A stretch of 64,000 nt of DNA from the NCBI GenBank assembly GCA_903939115.1, contig CAJAFV010000036.1, positions 1 through 64,000 on the forward strand, read 5' to 3'. A model generated the notes under the pieces. The model was not told where the DNA came from. It saw only the letters and a program-made list of their open reading frames with translations, and ran no database searches. Source of the DNA: an uncultured Geobacteraceae bacterium (lineage in GTDB: Bacteria; Desulfobacterota; Desulfuromonadia; Geobacterales; Pseudopelobacteraceae). The position numbers and the translations under genes are program-made. Below, one piece after another: positions 8,742 to 18,842 of this stretch (position 1 is its first letter; the number at the start of each line of letters is the position of its first letter).

Positions 8742-9377
8742 ATGGCCTTCAGCTTTTTTATGCGTGACCAGCAGGTACTGGAAGTGGCTGCCGAGCACCT
8801 GATACGCTTTGCTGCCGGCAGGAGTAAAATAAGAGTCTGGGATGCAGGCTGTGCCAGAGGGCAGGAAACTTGGTCACTGGCCATGATTCTTGCCGAACGG
8901 ATGAACCCGTTCGGCTTCAGAAACCTGAAGATAGATGCCACGGATCATGACAGCAAGAATCACTTCGGTGCTGTGGTGACACAGGGGGCATACTCCTTTA
9001 GGGAGCTCGAGAGAACCCCCCGGGAGCTGGTTGAGCGATACTTCCGGACGCAGCATGACGGCGACAGGGAATTCAGTCAGGTGACAGAACTGCTGCGCCA
9101 GAAGGTGACCTTTCATTACCACGACCTGCTTTCGCTCAAGCCGGTCGGCGGCAACTACTGTCTGATTCTCTGCAAAAACGTGCTGCTGCATCTGCAGTAC
9201 AAGGATCGGGTGGCGGTGTTCCGCATGTTTCATGAAGCGTTGACTCCGGGCGGCTATCTTGCCACGGAACAGACCCAGAAACTGCCGCCAGAGGTGGCCC
9301 ATCTCTTTGAAAAAGCGGTGCCGGATGCGCAACTGTTTAAAAGGGTCGAGCAGTACAGCTCATCTGTCGATCTGTAG
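8742..9377 (+). CDS. short CheR-like methyltransferase domain protein with altered SAM motif
   Basis: At 211 residues this lacks the helical N-terminal domain of normal CheR (about 270-290 residues). The methyltransferase fold is visible: '[16 protein letters not shown]' stands where CheR has 'SAGCSTGEEAYSL', followed by 'IDATDHD' and '[11 protein letters not shown]' in place of 'CRNVLIYF'. The changes in the SAM-binding loop raise doubt about full activity. One base separates it from the HD-GYP gene, so translation is coupled. A second, standard-looking CheR is encoded at 11548 in the same operon, so this copy may be a specialised or regulatory paralogue. Confidence 0.8.
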   Translation: MAFSFFMRDQQVLEVAAEHLIRFAAGRSKIRVWDAGCARGQETWSLAMILAERMNPFGFRNLKIDATDHDSKNHFGAVVTQGAYSFRELERTPRELVERYFRTQHDGDREFSQVTELLRQKVTFHYHDLLSLKPVGGNYCLILCKNVLLHLQYKDRVAVFRMFHEALTPGGYLATEQTQKLPPEVAHLFEKAVPDAQLFKRVEQYSSSVDL

Positions 9378-9429
9378 CGGGTCACCACAACCAACATACT
9401 GTCAGCACGATATCAGGAGGAACAGAAAG

Positions 9430-11511
9430 ATGAAAAACATGAAGATCGGCACACGTCTTTTTACCGGTTTTTTTACACTTCTTCTGATGATGGCAGTGAT
9501 TGCCGGAATCAGCTATGTCAATGTCAGTAAGCTCGGCGGAGAGATTGATACCCTGATCAAGGACAAATGGGTCAAGAGCCAGATGCTGAACGAGCTGAAT
9601 GACAAACTGGATGAAGTTTCACTTTCAGTCCACAAAATAGCGCTGTCTACCTCTGCTGCTGTCAGAAAAAAAGAGGCGGAGAGAGTAGCGGAGATCTCCG
9701 CTTCAATCGGACAGGACATTGAAAAACTCGAAAAAATTGTGCTTACCGATGCGGGGAAAAAGCATCTTACAACAGTCAGGACGAGCCGTGAAATCTATCG
9801 GGATGAGTTGGGCAAAGTCCTTGATTTTGCCGGTGCCGGCAAGCAGAGGGAGGCAGCGGCGCTGGTGCTCGGTTCACTCGCGGAGAAAAAGAAGGAGTAT
9901 AACAAGGCCGTTGATGACATGAACCGGTATCAGGACAAAGAGGTCGAGCGGGTTGGCGCCGAATGTACCCGACTGGTCGACCGGTCCAATACATTGACAG
10001 TAATTGCAGGCTTTGCCGCCCTGATTATGGGTTTCATTCTCTCTTTCTATATCTCAAAATCGATTACAAAACCGCTCAATGCCTGTGTTGAAGCGGCGGA
10101 AAAGATCGCTGTCGGTAATACCGATGTTACCCTGAACAGCACCTCAGACGATGAAACCGGCGCCCTGCAGCAGTCAATGATCAGGATGACGGTCGCCATT
10201 AATTTGATGAGCAGCGACGCCAAAATGCTCACCGAAGCCGCCGTAGCCGGACGGCTCTCCACCCGCGCCGAAGCGACAAAACATCAGGGCGATTTTCGCA
10301 CCATCGTACAGGGGGTTAACGACACCCTCGACGCAGTAATCGAACCGCTGAATGTTTCCGCCGAATACATAGACCGTATCTCAAAAGGTGACATTCCGCC
10401 GAAGATAACTGACAGCTACAACGGCGACTTCAACGAGATCAAAAACAACCTCAACGTCTGCATCGATGCCATCGGCGTCGTGGTCAGCGATGCTAGAGAC
10501 TTTGCAAGGGCCGCCGTGGCCGGCACCTTGAGTACTCGTGCCGATGTATCGAAACATCAGGGCGAATTCCGGAATATTGTTCAGGGCTTCAACGAAGCGC
10601 TCGATGCGGTGACGACACCGATCAACGAGGTCCGCAGCATCATGGAATCCATGGCCGGAGGCAACCTGAACCGCCGCATGACCGGAGAAGCGCGCGGTGA
10701 ATTCGCCATTCTCAAGGACAGCCTGAACAACTCGATGCAGATTCTTGCCACGGCTATCGGCAATGTCACCCAGAATGCCCGCCAGGTGGCCTCCGCGTCT
10801 GCTCAGACATCCGGCGCCGTAGGGCAGATTTCCGACGGTTCCCAAAACCAGCTGCATGCCATCGGTCAGGTCGCGACGGCGGTCAAACAGACGGCGGCCT
10901 CCATCGCCGATGTTTCCCGCAATACCGAGGAGGCCAGTCTGCGCGCCAAGGATTCTGTGCTCATCGTCAGTGAAGGACTGATAAAAATGGCGCAGATGGT
11001 TGCCGTGGTCAACAACATCGCCAGCAACAGTGAGAAGATCAACAAGATAACTGATGTTATCGAAAAAATAGCCAACAAGACCAACCTGCTTTCCTTGAAT
11101 GCCGCCATTGAAGCGGCCAGGGCCGGTGAGCATGGCCGGGGCTTTGCCGTTGTTGCCGAAGAGGTCGGCAAGCTTGCCGCCAACGCTGCCGATTCGACTC
11201 AGGAGATTGTCGAGCTGGTCAATCAGGCGGTCAAAGAGGCCAACCATGCCGTCTCTACCGTCAACGAGGTCAGCATCGGCATGCAGAAAATCAGCGACGG
11301 CGCCCTGCAGACTGAATCAATGCTGCAGCGCATTTCCGCCGCTCTCGAAGAACAGAGCGCCGCCGTACAGGAGATCAACATAAATATCACCTCATTGAAC
11401 AAGGTCGCAGAATCAAATGCCGCAGCTTCAGAGGAGATTACCGCCACTGTGGTCGAGCTGGCGCGACTGGCGGATAACACCCGCAAGGAAGCAGAACAGT
11501 TCCGGGTTTAA
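9430..11511 (+). CDS. methyl-accepting chemotaxis protein with several HAMP-like modules
   Basis: The start is ATG 9430, preceded by 'aggagg' at a good distance, giving 693 residues; an upstream extension in the same frame would run into the preceding gene. TM1 (about 9-30) is followed by a four-helix-bundle-like periplasmic domain and TM2 (about 188-210). After the first HAMP come two or three more HAMP-like units at about 265-440, with two near-copies of 'AVAG(R/T)LSTRA(E/D)...KHQG(D/E)FR'. The signalling domain has the signature '[18 protein letters not shown]'. It is probably the dedicated receptor of this array. No C-terminal CheR-tethering pentapeptide was recognised. Confidence 0.95.
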   Translation: MKNMKIGTRLFTGFFTLLLMMAVIAGISYVNVSKLGGEIDTLIKDKWVKSQMLNELNDKLDEVSLSVHKIALSTSAAVRKKEAERVAEISASIGQDIEKLEKIVLTDAGKKHLTTVRTSREIYRDELGKVLDFAGAGKQREAAALVLGSLAEKKKEYNKAVDDMNRYQDKEVERVGAECTRLVDRSNTLTVIAGFAALIMGFILSFYISKSITKPLNACVEAAEKIAVGNTDVTLNSTSDDETGALQQSMIRMTVAINLMSSDAKMLTEAAVAGRLSTRAEATKHQGDFRTIVQGVNDTLDAVIEPLNVSAEYIDRISKGDIPPKITDSYNGDFNEIKNNLNVCIDAIGVVVSDARDFARAAVAGTLSTRADVSKHQGEFRNIVQGFNEALDAVTTPINEVRSIMESMAGGNLNRRMTGEARGEFAILKDSLNNSMQILATAIGNVTQNARQVASASAQTSGAVGQISDGSQNQLHAIGQVATAVKQTAASIADVSRNTEEASLRAKDSVLIVSEGLIKMAQMVAVVNNIASNSEKINKITDVIEKIANKTNLLSLNAAIEAARAGEHGRGFAVVAEEVGKLAANAADSTQEIVELVNQAVKEANHAVSTVNEVSIGMQKISDGALQTESMLQRISAALEEQSAAVQEININITSLNKVAESNAAASEEITATVVELARLADNTRKEAEQFRV

Positions 11512-11547
11512 AACGAGACAAGACAGGATTTCCAAGGGTATCCATTC

Positions 11548-12561
11548 ATGTCACAGACAAAAGCTACTCCCAAAATCGACCAGCTGCTTTCCGGTCTCAA
11601 AATTGCGACCGGCTCCCTCAGGGAATCTCTCAGGGAGGCGCAGGCAGCGAGCGCTGCAGCGCCTCCGCCGCGTGTCATGAAGAGCAGGGGTGATATTGTG
11701 AGCGCCCTGATGTGTGAGGTCGAACGACGCTACGGCATTGCACCCGGCGAGCAGGTGGAAAGAAAGCTGGTGCGTATTTTTGAAGCGATGACCTTTGAGG
11801 AGCTTGAACGCTGGAGCCAGTCACTATTCTCGCCATACGCCATCGAGGCTGAATGGCTTTCGCTGGTGGAGAACCTTACCGTTCATGAGACCTATTTTGA
11901 CCGCGACAAGGAGCAGTTGTCTGTCCTGTCCACCGAGATCCTGCCACGCCTGATCGAGAAGAAGCACCTGTCCGGCGATTACCGGATCCGCATCTGGTCG
12001 GCCGGCTGTTCGAGCGGCGAAGAGACCTACAACCTGACCATACTGGCGCTGATGGCGCTGAGGGACGCCGGTTTTGCCCTGGAACGTTCCGATGGCTCGA
12101 TTGTGCCGGTACCGACCTGGAGCCTCTATGTCCTCGGAAGCGACATCTCCTCCCAGATGATCCGTATTGCCAAAAGCGGAATCTACTCCACCGGTGAAAT
12201 GGGATCATTCCGCAGTACTAATACGCAGCTATGGAAGTTTTTTGATGAGCGGACATGGCTGAATGAAACCGCTTCCGGCGGCCGCAGCCTGCAGGTCAAG
12301 CGTTGTATTTCGTCTCTCACCGGCTTTCGGCGGCATAACCTGATGGATATGATGGTCGAGGCGACCGCTTTCGATCTGGTCGTCTGTCGCAACGTCCTGA
12401 TCTATTTCGACCGTAACAAAAAAAAGGTGCTAGAAAATCTCTGCAGACCCCTTGCTCCGGGCGGCGGCACGCTGATACTCGGGGCGACCGATGTCATGCT
12501 CGATCAGCAGGGAGTGGAACGCCGTCAGTCTAACGGCAATTTCTGGTATGAGAAGGCCTGA
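11548..12561 (+). CDS. cheR: CheR-family protein-glutamate methyltransferase
   Basis: This 337-residue enzyme is expected to methylate glutamates of the receptor at 9430 using SAM. After a variable Ala-rich N-terminal segment (about 1-45) comes the helical N-domain, then the catalytic domain with 'WSAGCSSGEETYNL', 'VLGSDIS' and 'VCRNVLIYFDR'. All key features are intact, unlike the shortened paralogue at 8742. The start ATG 11548 has an 'aaggg' ribosome binding site. It lies 36 bases behind the receptor gene and 14 bases ahead of the triple CheW gene. Confidence 0.92.
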   Translation: MSQTKATPKIDQLLSGLKIATGSLRESLREAQAASAAAPPPRVMKSRGDIVSALMCEVERRYGIAPGEQVERKLVRIFEAMTFEELERWSQSLFSPYAIEAEWLSLVENLTVHETYFDRDKEQLSVLSTEILPRLIEKKHLSGDYRIRIWSAGCSSGEETYNLTILALMALRDAGFALERSDGSIVPVPTWSLYVLGSDISSQMIRIAKSGIYSTGEMGSFRSTNTQLWKFFDERTWLNETASGGRSLQVKRCISSLTGFRRHNLMDMMVEATAFDLVVCRNVLIYFDRNKKKVLENLCRPLAPGGGTLILGATDVMLDQQGVERRQSNGNFWYEKA

Positions 12562-12575
12562 GACAGGAGCAGAGT

Positions 12576-13973
12576 GTGGACGTTGTCATATTTCAGATAC
12601 AGGATCAGCTCTACGCCTTTGATGCCGGCGCGGTCAGGGAGATCATCGATCCGCTCCCGGTGACACCGCTGCCGTTTTCAGCCGTAGAGGTGGAAGGGCT
12701 GATAAATGTTTCCGGCACGATTATTCTGCAGATATGCACCGCTCGACGGCTGCAGCAAGGCGTTGTCGCAGTTCCGGAGGGTGGGGCGGTCATAATTCTC
12801 GCTCTGGCCCATGATCTCTGCGCCTGTCGGGTCACGCGGGTACTCGCCCGGGCAACCGTTACGACTGACGCCGTTGCCGCTGTCGCCGGAATTGATAGCG
12901 CGAACCACGATGCGCTCCTGAACGGGGAATTCCTCTGGAAAGAGTCTCTGGTGCTGCTTTTGGACCCCGCTTTTCTGCTGCGCGAGCGAATATCGGGTGC
13001 GGAAAGCGGGAATGGTGCAGAAGAGGGCTCGGGTCTGGTTACGGAACGGTACGGCGGTGACCTGTTGCAGGATGCTCACCACGCTGATGATTTCCCCTGC
13101 GTCGTCTTTTGCTGCAATAACGAGTTTTTTGCCGTGCGCTTTGCCGACGTGGCGGAAGTTGTGGAGAGTGGAGCCATAACGCCACTGCCGGGGGCGCCTC
13201 AGGAGATACCAGGCGCGATGCTGTTGCGGGGTGCGCCGTTGCCGCTGCTCTCCCTGCAGTCGATTCTCTTTGGAGGAACCGGCAGCAGCGCTATGCCGTT
13301 CACAGTAATAGTGCACCTCAACTGCTGCCGGGTCGGTCTGTTGGTTGAGCGGGTTGTCGGTATCCAGCGTTTTGCGCGCAGCTCCCTGCGTCCGCTGCCT
13401 GAGGAACAGACGTTTCTGGAGGGTATTATTACGACCGGTGACAATCGTATGCTGGCGCTGATCCGGCTCTCATCCCTGGCTGCTGCGGAGCGTTTTGACG
13501 CCTGGCGGCCATGGCTGCTGTCCGGCGCTGAGACGCCGGGCGGAAATGGACTTTGCCCGGCTGATCCCGCCATTACTATCCGGATGCTGCTCTTCAGGCA
13601 GGGGCGCGAGTTGCTGGCGCTGCCGCTTGAGATGATAGAGAGGATCGAGGAATATTCTGAACCGACGGCGACGCCGGGAGATGAAACGGAACAGCTGGGC
13701 GGCGTGATTCAGGTTCAGGGGAATATCATGCCGGTCTGTTCTGCCGGGAAGCTTCTGGGGGGGATTTCCGGAGGTCCGCCCTGCGTCTACCTGGTCGTGT
13801 CAAACTCGGGTAAACGCTGTGCGCTGGCGGTTGAAAAGGTTGAGTGCGTTGTGACCATGAACGCCGCCGACATGGAACCGGCCCCTTCCGGCAGTAATGG
13901 TTTTCTGAGTGGCATAGGCACCTGGCACGGCACGCTGGTATCTCTTGTGAATGGCGAAAGGTTGGTCGCGTGA
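12576..13973 (+). CDS. triple CheW-domain scaffold protein
   Basis: The 465 residues form three consecutive CheW-like domains at about 1-135, 165-310 and 333-465, each with the 'GxxLPL..' or similar beta-barrel pattern (for example 'GLINVSGTIILQICT', 'GAMLLRGAPLPLLSL', 'GVIQVQGNIMPVCS'). Normal CheW has one such domain, so this may bridge several receptors or CheA molecules. Start is GTG 12576 after 'acaggagcagag'. The stop overlaps the GTG of cheB by four bases. The repeat structure is read directly from spacing and motifs; the bridging role is inference. Confidence 0.87.
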   Translation: MDVVIFQIQDQLYAFDAGAVREIIDPLPVTPLPFSAVEVEGLINVSGTIILQICTARRLQQGVVAVPEGGAVIILALAHDLCACRVTRVLARATVTTDAVAAVAGIDSANHDALLNGEFLWKESLVLLLDPAFLLRERISGAESGNGAEEGSGLVTERYGGDLLQDAHHADDFPCVVFCCNNEFFAVRFADVAEVVESGAITPLPGAPQEIPGAMLLRGAPLPLLSLQSILFGGTGSSAMPFTVIVHLNCCRVGLLVERVVGIQRFARSSLRPLPEEQTFLEGIITTGDNRMLALIRLSSLAAAERFDAWRPWLLSGAETPGGNGLCPADPAITIRMLLFRQGRELLALPLEMIERIEEYSEPTATPGDETEQLGGVIQVQGNIMPVCSAGKLLGGISGGPPCVYLVVSNSGKRCALAVEKVECVVTMNAADMEPAPSGSNGFLSGIGTWHGTLVSLVNGERLVA

Positions 13974-15016
13974 AGATAAAACTGCTTGTCATAGATGATT
14001 CTGCTTTCATGCGAACCGCCGTGCGGCTGATGCTGAAGGATGATCCCGATATTGAAATAGTGGGCGAAGCCCGCGACGGACTCACCGCCATCAACATGGT
14101 GGAGTCGCTGAATCCGCACGTCATCACGATGGATGTTGAAATGCCCGGCATGGACGGCCTGAACGCGACCCGCATTATTATGGAGCGATTCCCCCGGCCG
14201 ATCATCATGTTAAGCAGCATGACCGAAAAAGGGACGGACACAACCCTCAAGGCGCTGGAGGCCGGTGCGGTTGATTTTATCTCAAAAAAATCCTCGTTTG
14301 TGCAGCTCGACATCGTTCAGATCGGCACCGAACTGCACAAGAAAATCCGCTTCTGGGGAGAGCACCATCTTCTGGCGACCGTAAGGGCGGCATCCCGCGC
14401 ATCATGGCCGCTGAAAGGCTTACGCCCCTGGTCGAGCGGCTTTCATCCTGAACTGGTCGTAATCGGCGTTTCCACCGGCGGGCCGGCCATAATCCCGCAT
14501 CTGCTCCATACCATGGGACGGCTGACCTGTCCGGTCGTCATCGCCCAACATATGCCGCTGCTGTTTACGGAAGGGTTTGCCCGGCATCTCAAAATGTTTA
14601 CCGGGTTGAATGTACTGCAGGCGTCTGATGGCATGCTGCTTACGCCCGGCATGGTGGTCGTCTGTCCCGGCGGAACCGATACCATTCTGCGGGAACCGCT
14701 GCCGGGACGCCTGCTTTCCTGCCTCAAAGCGGATGCCGCCACGCCGATCCACCCCTCGGTTGACCGCCTGTTCGAATCCGCTGCGCGGCTGAATCGCCGG
14801 GTAGTCGCGGTTGTCATGACCGGCATGGGGAGTGACGGCACGGTCGGCGCACAGGCGCTGGCGGCGCGCGGCTGCCCTGTCCTGGCGCAGGAACCGGGAG
14901 AGTGCACTGTTGACGGTATGCCGAAGTCGGCAATCGAAAGCGGTGTCGTGAATGAAGTGCTGAAAGTTGAGAAAATTGGCCGTCGGCTCAAAAAATGGGC
15001 CGGTGCAACGGGATGA
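13970..15016 (+). CDS. cheB: CheB-type protein-glutamate methylesterase
   Basis: This 348-residue protein has the classic CheB layout. The receiver domain (about 1-120) has Asp9-Asp10 and phosphoacceptor Asp55 in 'TMDVEMPGMDG'. The methylesterase domain (about 155-345) has the catalytic Ser in 'IGVSTGGP', His in 'VIAQHMP' and Asp in 'TGMGSDG'. It should remove methyl groups from receptor glutamates when phosphorylated by CheA. Its GTG start overlaps the stop of the CheW gene. Full length and all catalytic residues are present. Confidence 0.95.
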   Translation: MKIKLLVIDDSAFMRTAVRLMLKDDPDIEIVGEARDGLTAINMVESLNPHVITMDVEMPGMDGLNATRIIMERFPRPIIMLSSMTEKGTDTTLKALEAGAVDFISKKSSFVQLDIVQIGTELHKKIRFWGEHHLLATVRAASRASWPLKGLRPWSSGFHPELVVIGVSTGGPAIIPHLLHTMGRLTCPVVIAQHMPLLFTEGFARHLKMFTGLNVLQASDGMLLTPGMVVVCPGGTDTILREPLPGRLLSCLKADAATPIHPSVDRLFESAARLNRRVVAVVMTGMGSDGTVGAQALAARGCPVLAQEPGECTVDGMPKSAIESGVVNEVLKVEKIGRRLKKWAGATG

Positions 15017-15042
15017 ATTGTTCGGAATTAAAAGGATAACAG

Positions 15043-15459
15043 GTGAAGATCATGCCAAAAAAAATTCTGGTGGTAGATGATTCCTTTGTCATGCGAACCC
15101 TGATCAAGGATATTATTGCGGCAGATCCCGATCTGCTGGTGGTCGGTGAGGCTATCAACGGGATCGAGACGCTGGAAAAAGTCAGGCAGCTGCAGCCGGA
15201 TCTGCTGCTGCTTGATATTGAAATGCCCGGCATGGATGGTATCGAGTGCATGAAGCGCCTGAAACTGCTCAGTCCCTGCAAGATTGTGATCGTCTCATCG
15301 GTTGCCCAGGCCGGATCTCAACAGGCCATGGAGGCACGCAAGCTGGGCGCGTTTGATATTATCTCCAAGCCGTCCGGCGCCTTGAGCCTTGATCTGAAGA
15401 CCAAAAAAGGGAGTGATATTGTGAAGATTTCCCGGCGGGCGCTCGGTCTGCCGGAATGA
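15043..15459 (+). CDS. single-domain response regulator resembling a CheB receiver
   Basis: The 138-residue protein is a receiver of CheB type: 'VVDDSFVMRT', phosphoacceptor Asp58 in 'LLLDIEMPGMDGIE', and 'DIISKPSGALSLDLK', a sequence typical of the CheB linker, yet no methylesterase domain follows. It may act as the CheY or phosphate sink of the system. GTG 15043 has a well-spaced 'aagga'; ATG 15052 (nine bases later) is an alternative start. Its stop overlaps the cheA start by four bases, so it is made in step with CheA. Confidence 0.9.
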   Translation: MKIMPKKILVVDDSFVMRTLIKDIIAADPDLLVVGEAINGIETLEKVRQLQPDLLLLDIEMPGMDGIECMKRLKLLSPCKIVIVSSVAQAGSQQAMEARKLGAFDIISKPSGALSLDLKTKKGSDIVKISRRALGLPE

Positions 15460-18374
15460 ACGACTTCATCGAAAATCTCTGGTCTCAATTTGCCATAGAG
15501 ACTCAGGAGCATATCGAGGAGATCGAACTGCATCTGGTTGAAGCCGAGCAGAATGGCGCCTCTGCGGAACTTGTCGCCAGCCTCTTCCGCGCCTTTCATT
15601 CGCTGAAAGGGCTTGCCACCGTCATGGACATGAATTCATTTGCGCGCATGGCTCACCGGGCGGAGGATATTCTGGGGGTGATCCGCGACGGTGAATTCCC
15701 GATGAACAGTGATGTCGTTTCGCTGCTTCTGGCGGCCCTGGATGAAATGAAGATGCTGCGCCTGAGTGCCGTAACGTCGCATACCAATAGTGACGCGAAT
15801 GCGCAATTACTGGAGCATCTTTCCGAAACATTCACTTCAATGGAATGTTCCGTCGTCCCCCGAAATGCGGCCGTTTACACCGAAACCCACCCTGACGAAC
15901 CGTTGCAGAACGATCCTGAAATGCTGAATTATTTTGTTGAACTGGCACGCGAAAAAATAGCGGTTATCTCTCATATGCTCGATCCGCTCTGCACTCTGAC
16001 CGAACGGGCGGATCTCCTGAAAAGCCCGGAGTATGTCGCACTGGCGGCGGAGGAGATCGAACAGCTTTCCTACGCCGCAAAAACCATGGATTTTTTAAAT
16101 CTGGTGGTGATCCTGGCGCATCTTCGTGATGCCCTCTCTCAGGAAAGTCCCTTTACCGGCGATCAGCAAAAAGCACTTACGGAAAGCCTGTGGGAGCTTC
16201 ATGACCAGATCCGCTATATCGAACAATCGAGCGGCAATCCGGATGCCGGCGCCAACAGTCTGCACGCTATCCTGACCGATGTCATGCATGTTAATGTCCA
16301 GCGGCTTTTTACCCGGGTGCTTGATCATCTGGATGTGCTGCAGTTTGGCGGCATGGATGACGACGACCTGCTGACTGCCCAGTCGCTGCAGGCGGATCTC
16401 TCGGGACTCAACTCCCATCTGGCCTTTTTTATGTACAACCCCGCCTGCAACATCATTTTGATGCTCGAAGACGTTTTCAGCAGGGCGGCCAGAGGTGAAC
16501 TGCATCTGTTCGGAGAAATACTCGAAATGACGAGGGAGGAAATCACCCACGTCATGGAACATTATCGCGATTGTTCTGACGGCGGCAGCTGCGTTCGAGA
16601 CGACGCGGAGATCGCCCGCAACCTGCAGCGTATTCATGATTATATCTGGGCGTACGAGTCCGGCTGCGGTGTTGTCAATCCGATTGAAACGTTCCGGCAG
16701 TTCATGGGTGAGCTGAATATCGAGCCTGAACTTCTCAAGATTCTCTCTCCGGAAAATGTCCGCGATCTGATGCAGGCTCTGGAAAAAGGGGAGCAGATTT
16801 ATGAGGTGACGGCGCACCTCGAATCAAATGAAGAGATGACCGCCCGCTTTCTGGCCTGGATTGAAACGGGCAGAAGCAGAATCATTACCAACCGTTCGCT
16901 CTTTATCGATGACATGAGCTGGTACCAGATGCTGATGGTTTCGCCGATGTCTCGCACTGAAATCAGCCAAAGCATCAAAGCCATCGATCCGGGCGGCACG
17001 TATCTGAACCTGAAACCCTGGTCGGGTGGGATTCCTGAACGGGAAAAACTGCTGAAAGCCATTGAAGAGGCACCCGAACGGCAGCAGCGGATTATTGAGC
17101 CGGTCGCTGCTTCAAGTAATGTTATTCGTGTTCAAGGTGAAACGCTGGACGGTTTCATGAACCTGATCGGTGAAATGGTCCTGGCCCGCAGTCGCCTGAG
17201 CCACATCATACATCATGAACGCCTGAGCAGACAGATTGCCCGTCTCAAACAGCTCCGTACCGGCAACAACGCCGATTCTGAAGAAGTGCTGGAGCTGCTT
17301 GTAGAACATCGCCGTGATTTGATGGAGGCTGACCAGCTGCTGAACGACTCGCTCAGACGCCTGCAGGCGAGCGCCGTCGGCTTGCGGGTTGTTCCGGTAG
17401 AAATGGTGTTCAAGCGGCTCCCGAGGATGGTGCGCGACCTTTCCCAGAGTCAGGGCAAGCGGGTGCGCCTCGAGATGGCCGGTCAGGATGTCAAAATAGA
17501 CAAGGCCATGGTGGAAATCCTCACCGATCCGTTGCTTCATATGATCCGCAACAGCATCGATCATGGCGTGGAGATGCCCGAAGTACGGGCCTTGGCAGGA
17601 AAATCGAAAGAGGCTGTCATCCGTGTATCGGCTACGCAGCGCGGCAGCGGCATCATTATCGAAATCTCTGACGACGGCATCGGCATAGACGTCGACAAGG
17701 TGCTGGACAAGGCGATCGAGCGGGGTTTGGTTCAGCGGGAGACAGCCCCCTCTCTTTCGCGCGAAGCAATTCTGCGCTTCATCTTTGAACCCGGTTTTTC
17801 AACTGCCGCCGTGGTGACCGAAACATCGGGGCGCGGCGTCGGCTTGGATGTCGTCATGACCAACGTCATGCGCCTCGGCGGCTCCATTTCTATTGATTCC
17901 ACGGCGGGGCGCGGTTCGACGTTTACCCTCGGAATGCCTCTCTCTGCTGCTATCCAGGAGGTATTGATGGTGGAAACGGCCGGTACTGTCCTGGCGCTTC
18001 CGGGCCGCTATGTCGCTGAGGTGGTGGAGATCGCCGCTGATGATCTGCAGAGCGTGCGCGGTGAACAGGCCATACTGCTGCGGGGTGCGTTTCTCCCGCT
18101 GCACCGGCTTTCTGCTCTGCTCGGCTATCCTGCTGCGGCTCCGGAACGAAGCGACGGCATTGCGGTGGTGCTGACCAACGGCAGTCAGACGATCGGTCTT
18201 GCCGTGGATAAGGTACTGCGTCGCCAGGAACTGTTTATCAAGGATATTCAGGAGTCGGTTACCGCTATCCCGGGCGTGGGGGGAGCGTCAGTGCTCGGCA
18301 ATGGCCGCGTTGTACTGATACTTGATGGCGAAGATCTTTTGCGGATTGCGAAATCGGGCAGCAGGAGGCGGTAA
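15456..18374 (+). CDS. cheA: CheA-type chemosensory histidine kinase
   Basis: This 972-residue kinase starts with an HPt (P1) domain carrying His48 in 'AFHSLKG'. A long central part (about 140-540) contains helical segments that look like degenerate HPt units without the His motif and is larger than the usual P2 region. The P3 dimerisation region begins near 'RVQGETLDGFMNLIGEMV' (about residue 550). The ATP-binding P4 domain has 'HMIRNSIDHGVE', 'ISDDGIGID' and 'GRGVGLDVV'. The CheW-like P5 domain ends the protein at about 835-970. It should phosphorylate the receivers of CheB, the lone receiver upstream and possibly the HD-GYP protein. Confidence 0.94.
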   Translation: MNDFIENLWSQFAIETQEHIEEIELHLVEAEQNGASAELVASLFRAFHSLKGLATVMDMNSFARMAHRAEDILGVIRDGEFPMNSDVVSLLLAALDEMKMLRLSAVTSHTNSDANAQLLEHLSETFTSMECSVVPRNAAVYTETHPDEPLQNDPEMLNYFVELAREKIAVISHMLDPLCTLTERADLLKSPEYVALAAEEIEQLSYAAKTMDFLNLVVILAHLRDALSQESPFTGDQQKALTESLWELHDQIRYIEQSSGNPDAGANSLHAILTDVMHVNVQRLFTRVLDHLDVLQFGGMDDDDLLTAQSLQADLSGLNSHLAFFMYNPACNIILMLEDVFSRAARGELHLFGEILEMTREEITHVMEHYRDCSDGGSCVRDDAEIARNLQRIHDYIWAYESGCGVVNPIETFRQFMGELNIEPELLKILSPENVRDLMQALEKGEQIYEVTAHLESNEEMTARFLAWIETGRSRIITNRSLFIDDMSWYQMLMVSPMSRTEISQSIKAIDPGGTYLNLKPWSGGIPEREKLLKAIEEAPERQQRIIEPVAASSNVIRVQGETLDGFMNLIGEMVLARSRLSHIIHHERLSRQIARLKQLRTGNNADSEEVLELLVEHRRDLMEADQLLNDSLRRLQASAVGLRVVPVEMVFKRLPRMVRDLSQSQGKRVRLEMAGQDVKIDKAMVEILTDPLLHMIRNSIDHGVEMPEVRALAGKSKEAVIRVSATQRGSGIIIEISDDGIGIDVDKVLDKAIERGLVQRETAPSLSREAILRFIFEPGFSTAAVVTETSGRGVGLDVVMTNVMRLGGSISIDSTAGRGSTFTLGMPLSAAIQEVLMVETAGTVLALPGRYVAEVVEIAADDLQSVRGEQAILLRGAFLPLHRLSALLGYPAAAPERSDGIAVVLTNGSQTIGLAVDKVLRRQELFIKDIQESVTAIPGVGGASVLGNGRVVLILDGEDLLRIAKSGSRRR

Positions 18375-18377
18375 TCC

Positions 18378-18773
18378 ATGGTCAACTGTCTGCACATAGC
18401 ATGTCTGCAGTATCATCTGCTGCTGGATGCGCAGCATGTTCGGGAGGTTCTCGAACTTGATGCCGCTGACGAAGGCTATGTTCATGGGTGTCGTTTGTGG
18501 CGCGGCGGTACGGTACAGGTTCTTGATTTGAGAACAGTGCTGGGCGAGCCGGAACCGTCACTGCCGCGTGCAGGATTGGTCTACGGTGAACATGATCCGC
18601 CGCTTCTGCTGCTCTGCGACAGCGTATTAGGCCTTGTGCAGAGTGATGAAACGGCATTCAGAAAGCTGCCGTACTCAGCAGGACCGATAACAGACCTCGT
18701 TGACGCTGTTGTGCCGGATGCCGCCACCGGCCGGCTGCTGTTCCACCTGAAGCCGGGCATAACGGAAAGTTAA
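18378..18773 (+). CDS. single CheW-like domain protein
   Basis: This 131-residue protein follows cheA by three bases. It shows a compact CheW fold pattern: 'HLLLDAQHVREVLEL', 'CRLWRGGTVQVLDLRTVLG' and 'LCDSVLGLVQ'. It is a little shorter than usual CheW (about 150-165) and the sequence is divergent, but position and pattern agree. It probably couples CheA to the receptor, alongside the triple-CheW protein. It is the last gene of the operon; the next gene is convergent and no clear terminator was seen in the gap. Confidence 0.8.
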   Translation: MVNCLHIACLQYHLLLDAQHVREVLELDAADEGYVHGCRLWRGGTVQVLDLRTVLGEPEPSLPRAGLVYGEHDPPLLLLCDSVLGLVQSDETAFRKLPYSAGPITDLVDAVVPDAATGRLLFHLKPGITES

Positions 18774-18842
18774 TGTGACCGCTCGATGTTACTGCTGCTC
18801 AGTTGCTATGTGGTTCGAGAACTGTCGTTTTAAGGTTTATTG

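Noticed and set aside
10381..11247. Long open frame opposite to the receptor gene (288 codons, minus strand)
   Set aside because: It lies fully inside the methyl-accepting receptor gene and encodes no recognisable domain; it is a shadow of the codon bias.
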